Part shown: one piece after another, positions 1 to 7,109 of the stretch
Position numbering within the stretch: position 1 is the first letter of the stretch
Layout of the letters: every line of letters starts with the position of its first letter
Origin: Cryomorphaceae bacterium
GTDB lineage: Bacteria > Bacteroidota > Bacteroidia > Flavobacteriales > Schleiferiaceae
DNA: 14,727 nt
NCBI GenBank assembly: GCA_003455605.1
Contig: DMQR01000183.1
Span: 1 to 14,727, forward strand
Direction of reading: 5' to 3'
Program-made: the position numbers and the translations under genes
Notes under the pieces: generated by a model
Seen by the model: only the letters and a program-made list of their open reading frames with translations
Told to the model about the DNA's origin: nothing
The model's database searches: none

Positions 1-1
1 A

Positions 2-376
2 TGGAAGTGCCGCATTTCCCAAGTAGGCGAGTTGCTCCCAGGCGAGTCTGTAGGCTACAACCGAGCCTTTGTAGCGGATCGTACCAAGCGTTATGCGACC
101 CTTCCAGTGGGGTATGCCGATGGACTCTCACGTCATTTGAGCGGCGGTAAAGGTCGGGTGATTATCAACGGTCAAGCATGTGCCATTCTCGGGAATGTGT
201 GCATGGATATGGTTATGGTGGATGTAAGCGAGGTAGCGGTGGCTGCCGGCGACGAGGTGGTCATTATTGGTGCCGGACAAGGGGCAAATGAATTGGCCCA
301 TGCGGCGGGCACTATTGGTTATGAAGTGCTTACAAGAATTGGCTCCAGAGTGCCTAGATTTTACCTCAAAGATTGA
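2..376 (+). CDS. alr: Alanine racemase, C-terminal part (5' end outside window)
   Basis: PLP-dependent interconversion of L- and D-alanine, supplying D-Ala for peptidoglycan in the cytoplasm. The reading frame is open from base 2 to the TGA at 374-376, so about 124 codons of the C-terminal beta domain are visible. Visible family motifs are ESVGYNR, whose Tyr (codon at 56-58) aligns with the catalytic tyrosine base of alanine racemases; GYADGLSR (codons from about 110); and GNVCMDM (Cys codon at 200-202), the active-site loop contributed across the dimer. The end, RVPRFYLKD, fits the usual family C-terminus. In many Bacteroidota this domain is fused to MurF; the N-terminal part lies outside the window, so fusion versus stand-alone cannot be decided. 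An ATG at 32 lies inside the domain and is not the start. The stop overlaps the convergent ligase gene by 16 bases. Confidence 0.93.
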   Translation, partial: WKCRISQVGELLPGESVGYNRAFVADRTKRYATLPVGYADGLSRHLSGGKGRVIINGQACAILGNVCMDMVMVDVSEVAVAAGDEVVIIGAGQGANELAHAAGTIGYEVLTRIGSRVPRFYLKD

Positions 377-1557
377 CGCTCACGACTGCTCAGTGCGGTC
401 AAAGCAACCATAAAAGTCAATAGGAATACCCCGGCCTGTTTATCCAATAAACTTTCGGTCGTGCTACTAATTAATAGAGCCATCCAGGCGTAGCTCATAC
501 TTCCGGAGCTTTGAGTCAAGCCCCAAAGGAAGATGCCTGCCATGAGCAGGAAGGCAATTATGCCTCCTTCGGCCCAGCATTGGATCCAGACGTTGTGGAA
601 ATCGTAGCGGAACTCGTGGAGGTAATAAGGCTCTTTTTTATTGTAAAATTTCGCGTCGCAGGTCAGTAATTCTTCGTGCAGCACATCCTCACCATTGCCA
701 TTTCCTACACCAAGAAGTGGGGCCTTTTTAATGATATCAATTCCGTATTTCCATATGAAGATGCGGTGGTTCGTCTGTTTGCCCCCCATCATGCCGTCCA
801 CGCTGCGCAGTTCATTGACCAAATCCTCTATGCGTCTCGAGGGACCGGGCAGGGTTAGGACCATGGCACCTAGAACAGCGATGGCGATGGTACCCCACCG
901 AATGATGTGTTTGCGCCATGAGGGATTGCGGCGGTAGAGCTCGAATAATCGAGCCATCATTAAAACCGGAACGGATAATAAATGAATGCGAGCGCTGAGG
1001 AAAATGATGCCCACAAGCAGCCACAACACAGCTACGGCATTGACCCAACTCACCCCTGCGGATTCGGACCAAATCCTGCGCTCCAGAATCAGCGCGGCGA
1101 TGATCAAATACAAACTTTGAAAGTGAATGCCGAGCCTTTCGCCAAGGGCAAAATCATTGTAGCTCACCCAACCAAATTTGGCCAGACTGTAGCAAAAAAT
1201 CGCGGTCCAGCACAAGGTAGTTGCCCACGCAAAAGCATCGGCGAACCGGCGTGCCCAGCGCTGCGGATCTTCCGCCGTTAGTCCATTGGCCAATACCCCC
1301 ATTAGTCCGAAGGGCAGGACCATCACAACATCCGCCCAACCGGCCGGTCTATTAGTGCTCCAATACACAGAAATGAGTTCCCAATCCACAAAGCCTGCGA
1401 ACAAAAGCATCGGCCAAATTTTCGGAGTCCACTTACCAAAGGCCAAGAAGCTAACGGCCCAAGCTATGAGCCCGTAGATAGGACTTAGCCAAACGAGCGC
1501 TAAGGGCAGAAGAAAAGCCGCGGCATAGCCTGTGAAGCGAAACAGGTTTTGTTGCAT
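361..1557 (-). CDS. O-antigen ligase / Wzy-type polymerase-like membrane protein
   Basis: Probable inner-membrane glycan ligase or polymerase of the O-antigen ligase family (PF04932 type), which joins lipid-linked glycans on the periplasmic face. It has about 398 residues and roughly ten hydrophobic segments. Numbering from the GTG one codon upstream, there is a short SAR motif near 189-191 after a membrane segment, a periplasmic stretch at about 240-325 with HRIFIW (265-270) and PLLGVGNGNG (281-290), the family's HN pair in DFHNVWIQ (His322, Asn323), and a terminal segment with Glu369, Asp373 and Gly377. These match the family pattern; the glycan substrate cannot be inferred. On its strand the sequence runs TAG-GTG-ATG: the TAG ends the upstream protease, so the start is ATG at 1557 or GTG at 1560; I prefer ATG. 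It is probably co-transcribed with the protease. No other glycan genes are in view, so this may be an orphan ligase. Confidence 0.8.
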   Translation of the reverse strand: MQQNLFRFTGYAAAFLLPLALVWLSPIYGLIAWAVSFLAFGKWTPKIWPMLLFAGFVDWELISVYWSTNRPAGWADVVMVLPFGLMGVLANGLTAEDPQRWARRFADAFAWATTLCWTAIFCYSLAKFGWVSYNDFALGERLGIHFQSLYLIIAALILERRIWSESAGVSWVNAVAVLWLLVGIIFLSARIHLLSVPVLMMARLFELYRRNPSWRKHIIRWGTIAIAVLGAMVLTLPGPSRRIEDLVNELRSVDGMMGGKQTNHRIFIWKYGIDIIKKAPLLGVGNGNGEDVLHEELLTCDAKFYNKKEPYYLHEFRYDFHNVWIQCWAEGGIIAFLLMAGIFLWGLTQSSGSMSYAWMALLISSTTESLLDKQAGVFLLTFMVALTALSSRERQSLR

Positions 1558-1560
1558 CAC

Positions 1561-3180
1561 CTACTTAACGTTCAAAAGTCTTTCAATAGTACCGGGTTGG
1601 TGCAAAATATCGGCCGCTATGACCACCACCTCATCGGCCAACAGTCCTCGCTCCAACGTTCCCACCGTCCCGAATTTTTTGGAGACCAAATAATCCTCGA
1701 GGTATTCGACCATCGCTTCTTTATCCGTTTCCAGCACCTTGCCACGGCGCTCCGCAAGCACCGCCATCCAGCTTTCTACGTCTTCTTCAGTGATGTAGTC
1801 CATCTGATTTACGTCCTCCAACAAGCCCTCGAGCTGAAGCTCACCGATACTGGTGAATTCAAAACCTTCCTCTTCCAGAACTTGGGTGAAGGCTTGCCAT
1901 AAATCTTCGCCCATGGTAAAGGCTGCAGCTCCTTTTTCTGGGTTCAATTCCGGCAAAACACGTCCTGCAAATTTCAAATCCAATGCTTTAGCATTTAATG
2001 CCGCCACGGACTCTGGATAATAAGGTGATTGCAACACACTGTCAGGGGCAATACCCTCTCCGTCCACCACCGGCCTACCCGACGCTGTGGTGAAAATCTT
2101 ACTCTTTTCTTTTTCCTCGCGCTTACCATCTTCGTCGCGGTCGTAGTTCACCTTTTGAATACAGCGTCCTGAAGGTGTATAATACTTGGCAACCGTGACT
2201 TTCATTTGTGCCCCAAAGGGCAGCGGGTGTACCTGTTGTACCAAACCTTTTCCGAAGCTCTGTTCGCCCAAAATCAGGGCGCGGTCAAAATCTTGTAATG
2301 CACCCGCAACAATCTCCGAAGCCGAAGCGCTGGAACCGTCTATCAACACGGCTACCGGCCCTTTAGGCCAGAGAGCGCGGCCCTGAGTGCGGTACACGTC
2401 TTGAATTTTCCCGCCGCGCCCACGAGTAGAGACGATGGTATCCGTGGTTTCGACAAAGAAGCTCACGATTTTCACGGCCTCCATTAACAAGCCACCGCCA
2501 TTGCCCCGGAGGTCTAAAATGAAGGCATTGGCACCTTGAGATTTTAGGTGTTGAATGGCCTTCCCCACTTCTGCACTGGCGCGCTCGGTAAAGGCATCGA
2601 GGTAGATGTAGCCCGTGCCGTTCTCGCTTAGTCCATGGAAGGGAACCGGGTTTTGAACGATATCCTCACGATTGAAAGTGTAGGTTTGAGTTGGGCAGTT
2701 GTAGCGGCCTATTTCCAAAGTGACCTCGGTTCCCGGGGTGCCTTTGAGCAGAGTACTGACCTCTGAAGTGCTCTTGCCCGTGGTGGAGGTATTGCTTACA
2801 GTACGAATGTGATCTCCGACTTGTAGCCCGGCTTTGGAGGCGGGCCCGCTGGGGTGAAGAGATGAAATAAAAATTTCTTCCTCTACGCGTTGAATGGTGC
2901 AGCCAATGCCGCCGTAAGCACCGGTTTGAAGCAGGCGCACATCTTCGATTTGGTCCTCGGGATAATAGACGGTATAAGGGTCTAATTTGCGCAACATTCC
3001 TCTAATGGCACTCCCCACAGCCTGTTCAGCACTGACCTCGTCTACATACTGGGTCTGCACCTCGCGCAAGACGTTGGTGAAGATTTCCAATTGTTTACTG
3101 GTTTCAAACGGATCGCCTTTCGAGGCGCTCATCATTAGTGCTGCTATTATAGCTGTTAAGCCTATGAGAAGTTTACGCAT
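1561..3180 (-). CDS. S41 family carboxy-terminal processing protease (CtpA/Prc type)
   Basis: Secreted or periplasmic serine protease that trims C-termini of envelope proteins. It has 539 residues, about the usual size for Bacteroidota members. Order of parts: signal peptide or N-terminal anchor (residues 1-20); an N-terminal helical region with YVDEVS and KLDPYT (45-70); a PDZ domain (about 88-160, with YGGIG and AGLQVGD) that binds substrate tails; the S41 core (about 188-385); and a charged C-terminal region (about 390-539). Catalytic residues are visible: Ser286 in GSSASASE, Lys311 and Gln315 in SFGKGLVQ. The 25- and 4-residue spacings match the Ser-Lys-Gln triad of Bacillus CtpB (Ser309, Lys334, Gln338), so it is probably active. 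The ATG overlaps the end of rnpA by 8 bases, suggesting translational coupling, and the O-antigen ligase follows directly. The target is unknown. Confidence 0.93.
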   Translation of the reverse strand: MRKLLIGLTAIIAALMMSASKGDPFETSKQLEIFTNVLREVQTQYVDEVSAEQAVGSAIRGMLRKLDPYTVYYPEDQIEDVRLLQTGAYGGIGCTIQRVEEEIFISSLHPSGPASKAGLQVGDHIRTVSNTSTTGKSTSEVSTLLKGTPGTEVTLEIGRYNCPTQTYTFNREDIVQNPVPFHGLSENGTGYIYLDAFTERASAEVGKAIQHLKSQGANAFILDLRGNGGGLLMEAVKIVSFFVETTDTIVSTRGRGGKIQDVYRTQGRALWPKGPVAVLIDGSSASASEIVAGALQDFDRALILGEQSFGKGLVQQVHPLPFGAQMKVTVAKYYTPSGRCIQKVNYDRDEDGKREEKEKSKIFTTASGRPVVDGEGIAPDSVLQSPYYPESVAALNAKALDLKFAGRVLPELNPEKGAAAFTMGEDLWQAFTQVLEEEGFEFTSIGELQLEGLLEDVNQMDYITEEDVESWMAVLAERRGKVLETDKEAMVEYLEDYLVSKKFGTVGTLERGLLADEVVVIAADILHQPGTIERLLNVK

Positions 3181-3550
3181 GGTTGGGGTTATCTTGGTTA
3201 TAGGCCTCGATTAGGGCGAGGAATCCTTTTTCTAAGAACGCATAATCATTGGTTCTGTTGCCCAGATAGCGAATGGACCAAATGTGGGAGTTTTTGGGCC
3301 TATTAATCTTATGCTTGTGCAACCTGTAAAGCTCACGAATCTGTCTTTTGATGCGGTTGCGGTCAACAGCAAGCTTGAGCCCTCGCTTGGGCACGATAAT
3401 GGCCACCTGGCGATCCACGCCTTCGGGCACCGGGGCTTTTATGTATTTCACAGAAAACGGAAACGCCTTCAAGGAAATACCTTCCGTTAAGAGCCTATCG
3501 AACAATATTCGGTTGGTGAGTTTTTCGTTTTTTGAAAATGTGAACTGCAT
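3173..3550 (-). CDS. rnpA: Ribonuclease P protein component
   Basis: Small basic protein that assists the catalytic RNase P RNA in removing 5' leaders from tRNA precursors. It has 125 residues, normal for the family. The N-terminus MQFTFSKNEKL fits the conserved family start. The RNR signature is at about 62-76 (VDRNRIKRQIRELYR), preceded by the beta strand VAIIVPKR (49-56). It is the first gene after an intrinsic terminator and overlaps the S41 protease by 8 bases. It is not beside rpmH as in many other bacteria; rnpA next to hemD and an S41 protease is an arrangement I recall from Bacteroidota. The start is fixed by the conserved N-terminus and by the lack of any other early Met, so the start codon directly follows the terminator U-tract and no Shine-Dalgarno is possible there except in the hairpin itself. 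Confidence 0.95.
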   Translation of the reverse strand: MQFTFSKNEKLTNRILFDRLLTEGISLKAFPFSVKYIKAPVPEGVDRQVAIIVPKRGLKLAVDRNRIKRQIRELYRLHKHKINRPKNSHIWSIRYLGNRTNDYAFLEKGFLALIEAYNQDNPNHA

Positions 3551-3580
3551 AAAAAAAGCCCGACCATGAGGGCCGGGCTT
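3551..3580 (-). terminator. Intrinsic terminator between hemD and rnpA
   Basis: Read on the - strand, a 10-bp stem (AAGCCCGGCC pairing with GGUCGGGCUU, including one G-U pair) with a 5-base loop CUCAU is followed by an unbroken U-tract (3557 down to 3551). There is no comparable T-run on the + strand side, so it acts on - strand transcripts. It lies 17 bases beyond the hemD stop and its last U is immediately next to the rnpA ATG at 3550. Confidence 0.85.
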
Positions 3581-3597
3581 GAAATTTACGCTATTTC

Positions 3598-4362
3598 TTA
3601 CTTTTTGTTGACTTTTTTGATGTAATCGCTGATCGCTTTTGTCATCGAAGGGGCATTAACGGTCGGTGCGGGAATATCGACAATCAATCCATTTTTCTCT
3701 GCTTCTTTCTGTGTAGTTGCGCCAAAACAAGCTAAACGAGTGTTGTTTTGCTTGAACTCCGGGAAGTTCTCATATAAAGATTTAATCCCTGAAGGAGAGA
3801 AGAATACAAGGACGTCGTAGAATACATTTTCTAAATCGCTTAAATCACTGACCACCGTTTTGAAAAGTATAGCGCGCGTGTAATCGATATTTGCTTCTTC
3901 TAAAGCATTTGGTATCTGTGGCTTCAAGCTGTCCGATGAAGGCATCAAGAATTTTTCGTTTTTGAATTTCTTTAAGACCGGAATTAATTCTTCAATGCGA
4001 ATATTACCATGGTAAATCTTGCGCTTGCGATATACCACGTATTTCTGGAGATAGTAGGCAATAGCTTCTGAGATACAGAAATAACGGATGTCTGGGCTGA
4101 TCTGCACACGCATTTCTTCACACATCCGGAAGTAATGGTCAACGGCATTCTTCGAGGTGAAGATGACATTTCTGAAGTCTCGAATCTGGATTTTATCCTT
4201 TCTAAAGTTGGAGGCAGTTACACCTTCCACATGAATAAAGGAACGGAAATCAATCACAACCTTATGCTTATCCGCAACAGCAGAATACGGGTTGTTCTCA
4301 TTGGCAGGCTGAGGCTGTGAAATCAGGATGGATTTAACTTTCGTCTTTCGATCGTCTGACAT
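3598..4362 (-). CDS. hemD: Uroporphyrinogen-III synthase
   Basis: Cytoplasmic enzyme that cyclises hydroxymethylbilane with inversion of ring D, giving uroporphyrinogen III for haem and related tetrapyrroles. It has 254 residues, normal length. HemD is poorly conserved, but the two-lobed pattern is visible: FTSKNAVDHYF (68-78) in the first lobe, FFSPSGIKSL (187-196) in the second, then CFGATTQKEAEKNGL (212-226) and a C-terminal APTVNAPSMTKAI (232-244), as in Bacteroidota HemD. An N-terminal extension with KVKSILISQPQP also fits that lineage. The gene starts 7 bases after the DUF4271 gene and ends at a strong terminator. No other haem genes lie in the window. Confidence 0.88.
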   Translation of the reverse strand: MSDDRKTKVKSILISQPQPANENNPYSAVADKHKVVIDFRSFIHVEGVTASNFRKDKIQIRDFRNVIFTSKNAVDHYFRMCEEMRVQISPDIRYFCISEAIAYYLQKYVVYRKRKIYHGNIRIEELIPVLKKFKNEKFLMPSSDSLKPQIPNALEEANIDYTRAILFKTVVSDLSDLENVFYDVLVFFSPSGIKSLYENFPEFKQNNTRLACFGATTQKEAEKNGLIVDIPAPTVNAPSMTKAISDYIKKVNKK

Positions 4363-4369
4363 AGTTCGG

Positions 4370-4933
4370 CTAGCGTATCGCTAAATACAGAGGTGTTAGT
4401 TCTAGGGCACAAAGGTACAAAACTGCGTAGACTCTTACGCCAATAGTCGCAAAATGAACAAAACCTTGGTGTTTGATAAAGAAAATGACCAATCCTATAG
4501 CGTGTCCTGTGGCGAGTATACCAAGGATAACATTTTTCCCATCGGGCCAAATCCAATGGACGGCCAAGATTAGTACTGCGGTGCTTAGGTATATGAGGGC
4601 CAATTGTGGCAAGCGTCTCATACTCATCCAAGGCATATACTTATTAACTGGCTTAAATAATTGGGCCAAAAGATCCGCAACCAATACGCGCAACAACAAT
4701 ATCCCTGGGAGGACGAGCAATCGCTCACTCCATATTAACTCATCGAATGCGACGCCGAGGGCGAGAAATGAGGCGGCCAACACCACGGCCCACATCAATA
4801 AAAATGCACGCCAATCCAGCGGCTCGTCCTCGTTCAAGGTGCCCGTGGTCCATTGCAAAAAGAATTGGGGCTGAATCAGCCGAATGCCGGCCATCAACCC
4901 CAGTAATGCTATTATAGTCCACTTTGCGCCCAT
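4370..4933 (-). CDS. DUF4271 family integral membrane protein
   Basis: Function unknown. The 187 residues contain about six hydrophobic segments (about 4-20, 43-63, 72-92, 108-128, 133-153, 165-185), so it is an inner-membrane protein. The family's C-terminal pattern is present: FFIKHQGF (151-158) followed by YLCALELTPLYLA (173-185). I recall the family mostly in Bacteroidota and often directly upstream of hemD, as here (7-base gap), which suggests a link with tetrapyrrole synthesis or simply a conserved operon; no catalytic motif is evident. It begins 12 bases after the T9SS cargo gene. The ATG at 4933 leads directly into the first membrane segment. Confidence 0.8.
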   Translation of the reverse strand: MGAKWTIIALLGLMAGIRLIQPQFFLQWTTGTLNEDEPLDWRAFLLMWAVVLAASFLALGVAFDELIWSERLLVLPGILLLRVLVADLLAQLFKPVNKYMPWMSMRRLPQLALIYLSTAVLILAVHWIWPDGKNVILGILATGHAIGLVIFFIKHQGFVHFATIGVRVYAVLYLCALELTPLYLAIR

Positions 4934-4945
4934 CAGGGTACAAAA

Positions 4946-5734
4946 CTACTGTAAAATCACGTGTTTGTACTGCTTAGTACCGTCTAAAAATGTGGCATGC
5001 ACAATGTAGTTCCCGCGTGCTAACGCACTCACGTCCAAAACCCTAAGACCGTCCACAACCTCGGCGCTTTCCTCAAGGGCAATGAATCTACCAATGGTAT
5101 TGAACAGCTCGACTTTGACCAATTCCTCGTGCTCAACACGAATGAAATCCGTCGCTGGATTTGGTCCCACAATTAGGCCCATTAATTCGTCCTCTTCTAC
5201 ACTCGCTAGGCTCTTATACAAGGTTTTCGTCTCGGTCAATACATAGTCGCCCGCTTTATTGCCATTGCCATTGGTGAAGTTGACTGCTACGTAGATGGTT
5301 ATACTATCGGGATACGCCGAATCTTCAAAGGCGAAATTCCATCCGATGCTGTCGTTAGATACAGTAATGCTCGAAATTTGATGTGTAAAGTAGTTGCCTG
5401 TCTTTTTCACCCCGGAAGATGCCGTTAATGTGCTTACGGAGTTTCCATTGGCATCCTCAATACTTGCCATGAAGCCAATTTTCGTCGACCCGCCATTCGG
5501 AAGCACCCCTAAGGAGACACTCACTTCCTGATTATCCACCAAATTAGATTGGTCTGTTTCTATAATTATCTGTTCATTTCCGTTTGGAGAACCTCCGCTA
5601 TGGCAATAGCCACCCGAACAGGTCTGGCCATTCGAGGCTGGAGATCCGCTTCGTCCAGCGGGGGAACCGCCTGAATTTGTGTATGAATAATGCACCATCC
5701 CGAAGATGGTGAAAAGAAGTAGTATTTTTTTCAT
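4946..5734 (-). CDS. Secreted T9SS cargo protein with choice-of-anchor V-like N-terminus and type A sorting domain
   Basis: A 262-residue exported protein. Residues 1-19 form a signal peptide. The region at about 21-50 (SGGSPAGRSGSPASNG, then Cys39, Cys44-His45, then GGSPNGN) resembles the start of choice-of-anchor V proteins, where a CXXCH-type motif is usual; here the spacing is CX4CH. The middle (about 55-170) is a Ser/Thr/Asn-rich beta-type domain. Residues about 187-262 form a T9SS type A sorting domain: GPNPATDFIRV (190-200), LFNTIGR (210-216), ALARGNYIV (237-245) and a terminal YKHVILQ. The protein should cross the outer membrane through the type IX system, lose this tail and be attached to the surface or released. 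Haem binding by the CX4CH motif is possible but unproven. It is the first gene of the leftward cluster and lies 12 bases before the DUF4271 gene. Confidence 0.85.
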   Translation of the reverse strand: MKKILLLFTIFGMVHYSYTNSGGSPAGRSGSPASNGQTCSGGYCHSGGSPNGNEQIIIETDQSNLVDNQEVSVSLGVLPNGGSTKIGFMASIEDANGNSVSTLTASSGVKKTGNYFTHQISSITVSNDSIGWNFAFEDSAYPDSITIYVAVNFTNGNGNKAGDYVLTETKTLYKSLASVEEDELMGLIVGPNPATDFIRVEHEELVKVELFNTIGRFIALEESAEVVDGLRVLDVSALARGNYIVHATFLDGTKQYKHVILQ

Positions 5735-5769
5735 TTAACGCTATTTAGATGGTATAAGGTAAGGTTATT

Positions 5770-5790
5770 GGAGAATTACTTGAAGTCTCC
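5770..5790. repeat. Imperfect palindrome in the divergent promoter region
   Basis: The bases GGAGA-a-TT-acttg-AA-g-TCTCC form an imperfect 21-base inverted repeat: 5+2 paired positions, one mismatch on each side and a 5-base centre. It sits between the T9SS cargo gene and the glutaryl-CoA dehydrogenase gene and overlaps the proposed -33 element of the latter, so it could be an operator. A chance origin is possible at this length. Confidence 0.35.
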
Positions 5791-5808
5791 TACTTCTTGA
5801 TAAATTTT
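5780..5808 (+). promoter_or_regulatory. Candidate Bacteroidota-type promoter for glutaryl-CoA dehydrogenase
   Basis: TTGA at 5780-5783 and TAAATTTT at 5801-5808 are separated by 17 bases and approximate the Bacteroidota primary sigma factor pattern (TTG at -33, TAnnTTTG at -7; the last base differs). This predicts a leader of about 60 bases before the ATG at 5876. Confidence 0.35.
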
Positions 5809-5875
5809 ATTGATAATAGAACACTGCATTCACTATTGTGTTCTAATTTCAACACCTGAAAACAATCACAGAACA

Positions 5876-7048
5876 ATGGACGTATTTCAACACCCGGACT
5901 ATTATCTCTTAGACGAGCTGCTCTCAGACGAGCATAAAATCGTCCGCGACGCCACTAGAGATTGGGTAAAACGCTCTGTTTCTCCCATCATTGAAGATTG
6001 TGCGCAACGTGCCGCCTTCCCACAACACCTTGTTAAGGAAATGGGAGAGGTAGGGCTTTTTGGTCCCTACATCCCTGAAGAATATGGCGGCCCAGGCCTC
6101 GACCACATCTCCTACGGATTGATGATGCAAGAGGTGGAGCGCGGCGATTCAGGAATTCGATCAACTTGTAGTGTCCAAAGTTCTCTCGTCATGTTCCCCA
6201 TCTATGCCTATGGTTCAGAGGAACAGAAGCAACGCTTCTTGCCTAAACTGGCCACCGGCGAATACCTCGGATCGTTCGGTTTGACCGAGCCAAACTTCGG
6301 CTCGAACCCTGGCGGCATGACCACTAGCTTTAAAGATGCAGGTGACTACGTAATTCTCAATGGCGCTAAAATGTGGATCTCGAATGCTCCTTTCTGCCAC
6401 GTCGCAATCGTATGGGCAAAAAATGAAGAAGGCCGCATCAAAGGATTGATCGTCGAGCGTGGCATGGAGGGCTTCACCACGCCTGAAACCCACAACAAAT
6501 GGTCGCTTCGTGCCTCCGCCACTGGAGAGCTCGTATTCGACAACGTAAAAGTGCCTAAAGTAAATATTCTCCCGGGCCGCGATGGTCTTGGAGCGCCGCT
6601 TTCCTGTCTTGATAGCGCCCGTTTTGGGATCGCTTGGGGTGCCATTGGTGCCGCTATGGATTGTTACGACACCGCTCTCCGTTATGCCAAGGAGCGTATT
6701 CAATTTGGCAAGCCTATTGCCGGGTTCCAATTACAGCAAAAGAAGCTCGCTGAAATGATCACCGAAATCACCAAAGCACAACTGCTCACCTTTCGTTTAG
6801 GTCAGCTTAAAAATGACGGTCGCGCCTCTTCGGCGCAGATTTCCATGGCTAAGAGAAATAACGTCGATATGGCCATTCACATTGCTCGTGAAGCACGTCA
6901 GATATTGGGTGGAATGGGCATCACCGGCGACTTCTCCATTATGCGTCACATGATGAACTTGGAGTCCGTCATCACCTATGAAGGAACGCATGATATTCAC
7001 TTGCTAATCACAGGGTTAGATATTACTGGAGAGAACGCGTTTGTTTAA
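5876..7048 (+). CDS. Glutaryl-CoA dehydrogenase (acyl-CoA dehydrogenase family)
   Basis: FAD enzyme that oxidises and decarboxylates glutaryl-CoA to crotonyl-CoA in lysine, hydroxylysine and tryptophan breakdown, passing electrons to electron-transfer flavoprotein. It has 390 residues, close to the mature human enzyme, and follows it closely. Key matches: Arg95 in RSTCSVQSSLVM (95-106), at the position of the arginine that binds the glutaryl carboxylate (Arg94 in human); FGLTEPN (134-140) in the flavin-binding region; WSLRASATGEL (209-219); RFGIAWGAIGA (249-259); QLQQKKLAEM (285-294); and the catalytic base Glu369 in YEGTHDIH. The acyl-CoA dehydrogenase signature normally ends G-S-D; here it is G-S-N (Asn144), which I believe is common in Bacteroidota homologues. 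The frame extends upstream to an ATG at 5810, but the extra 22 residues do not resemble the family, and MDVFQHPDYYLLDELL from 5876 does. Transcribed alone, with its own terminator. Confidence 0.93.
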   Translation: MDVFQHPDYYLLDELLSDEHKIVRDATRDWVKRSVSPIIEDCAQRAAFPQHLVKEMGEVGLFGPYIPEEYGGPGLDHISYGLMMQEVERGDSGIRSTCSVQSSLVMFPIYAYGSEEQKQRFLPKLATGEYLGSFGLTEPNFGSNPGGMTTSFKDAGDYVILNGAKMWISNAPFCHVAIVWAKNEEGRIKGLIVERGMEGFTTPETHNKWSLRASATGELVFDNVKVPKVNILPGRDGLGAPLSCLDSARFGIAWGAIGAAMDCYDTALRYAKERIQFGKPIAGFQLQQKKLAEMITEITKAQLLTFRLGQLKNDGRASSAQISMAKRNNVDMAIHIAREARQILGGMGITGDFSIMRHMMNLESVITYEGTHDIHLLITGLDITGENAFV

Positions 7049-7082
7049 TCGAGCCGGCTCATAGGACCCTTCTTTAAGCGTT

Positions 7083-7109
7083 AAACGCGCCCTTCAGAGC
7101 GCGTTTTTT
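7083..7109 (+). terminator. Intrinsic terminator after glutaryl-CoA dehydrogenase
   Basis: A perfect 8-bp stem (AAACGCGC at 7083-7090 with GCGCGTTT at 7099-7106), an 8-base loop and a T-run ending at 7109. It follows the dehydrogenase stop by 34 bases. The T-run overlaps the stop codon (7108-7110) of the convergent lipoprotein gene. On the - strand the stem is followed by only three Us, so it is a weaker terminator in that direction. Confidence 0.85.

Noticed and set aside
370..398. Possible hairpin around the alr stop codon (GACGCTCAC ... GTGCGGTC)
   Set aside because: Pairing is broken in the stem and no T-run follows on either strand, so it is not a convincing terminator.
3348..3569. + strand open frame opposite rnpA
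   Set aside because: Antisense to a confidently identified gene and running through the terminator hairpin; product has no recognisable features.
4323..4631. - strand open frame spanning the DUF4271 and hemD genes in another frame
   Set aside because: Arg/Cys-rich composition without family features, fully overlapped by two real genes.
5810..5875. In-frame ATG giving a 22-residue N-terminal extension of the dehydrogenase
   Set aside because: The added residues do not resemble the family or a targeting signal and would overlap the proposed promoter; the ATG at 5876 gives the normal enzyme length.
6215..6730. Long open frame on the - strand opposite glutaryl-CoA dehydrogenase
   Set aside because: It lies wholly within a well-matched + strand gene, its product resembles no family I know, and it reflects the codon bias of the real gene.
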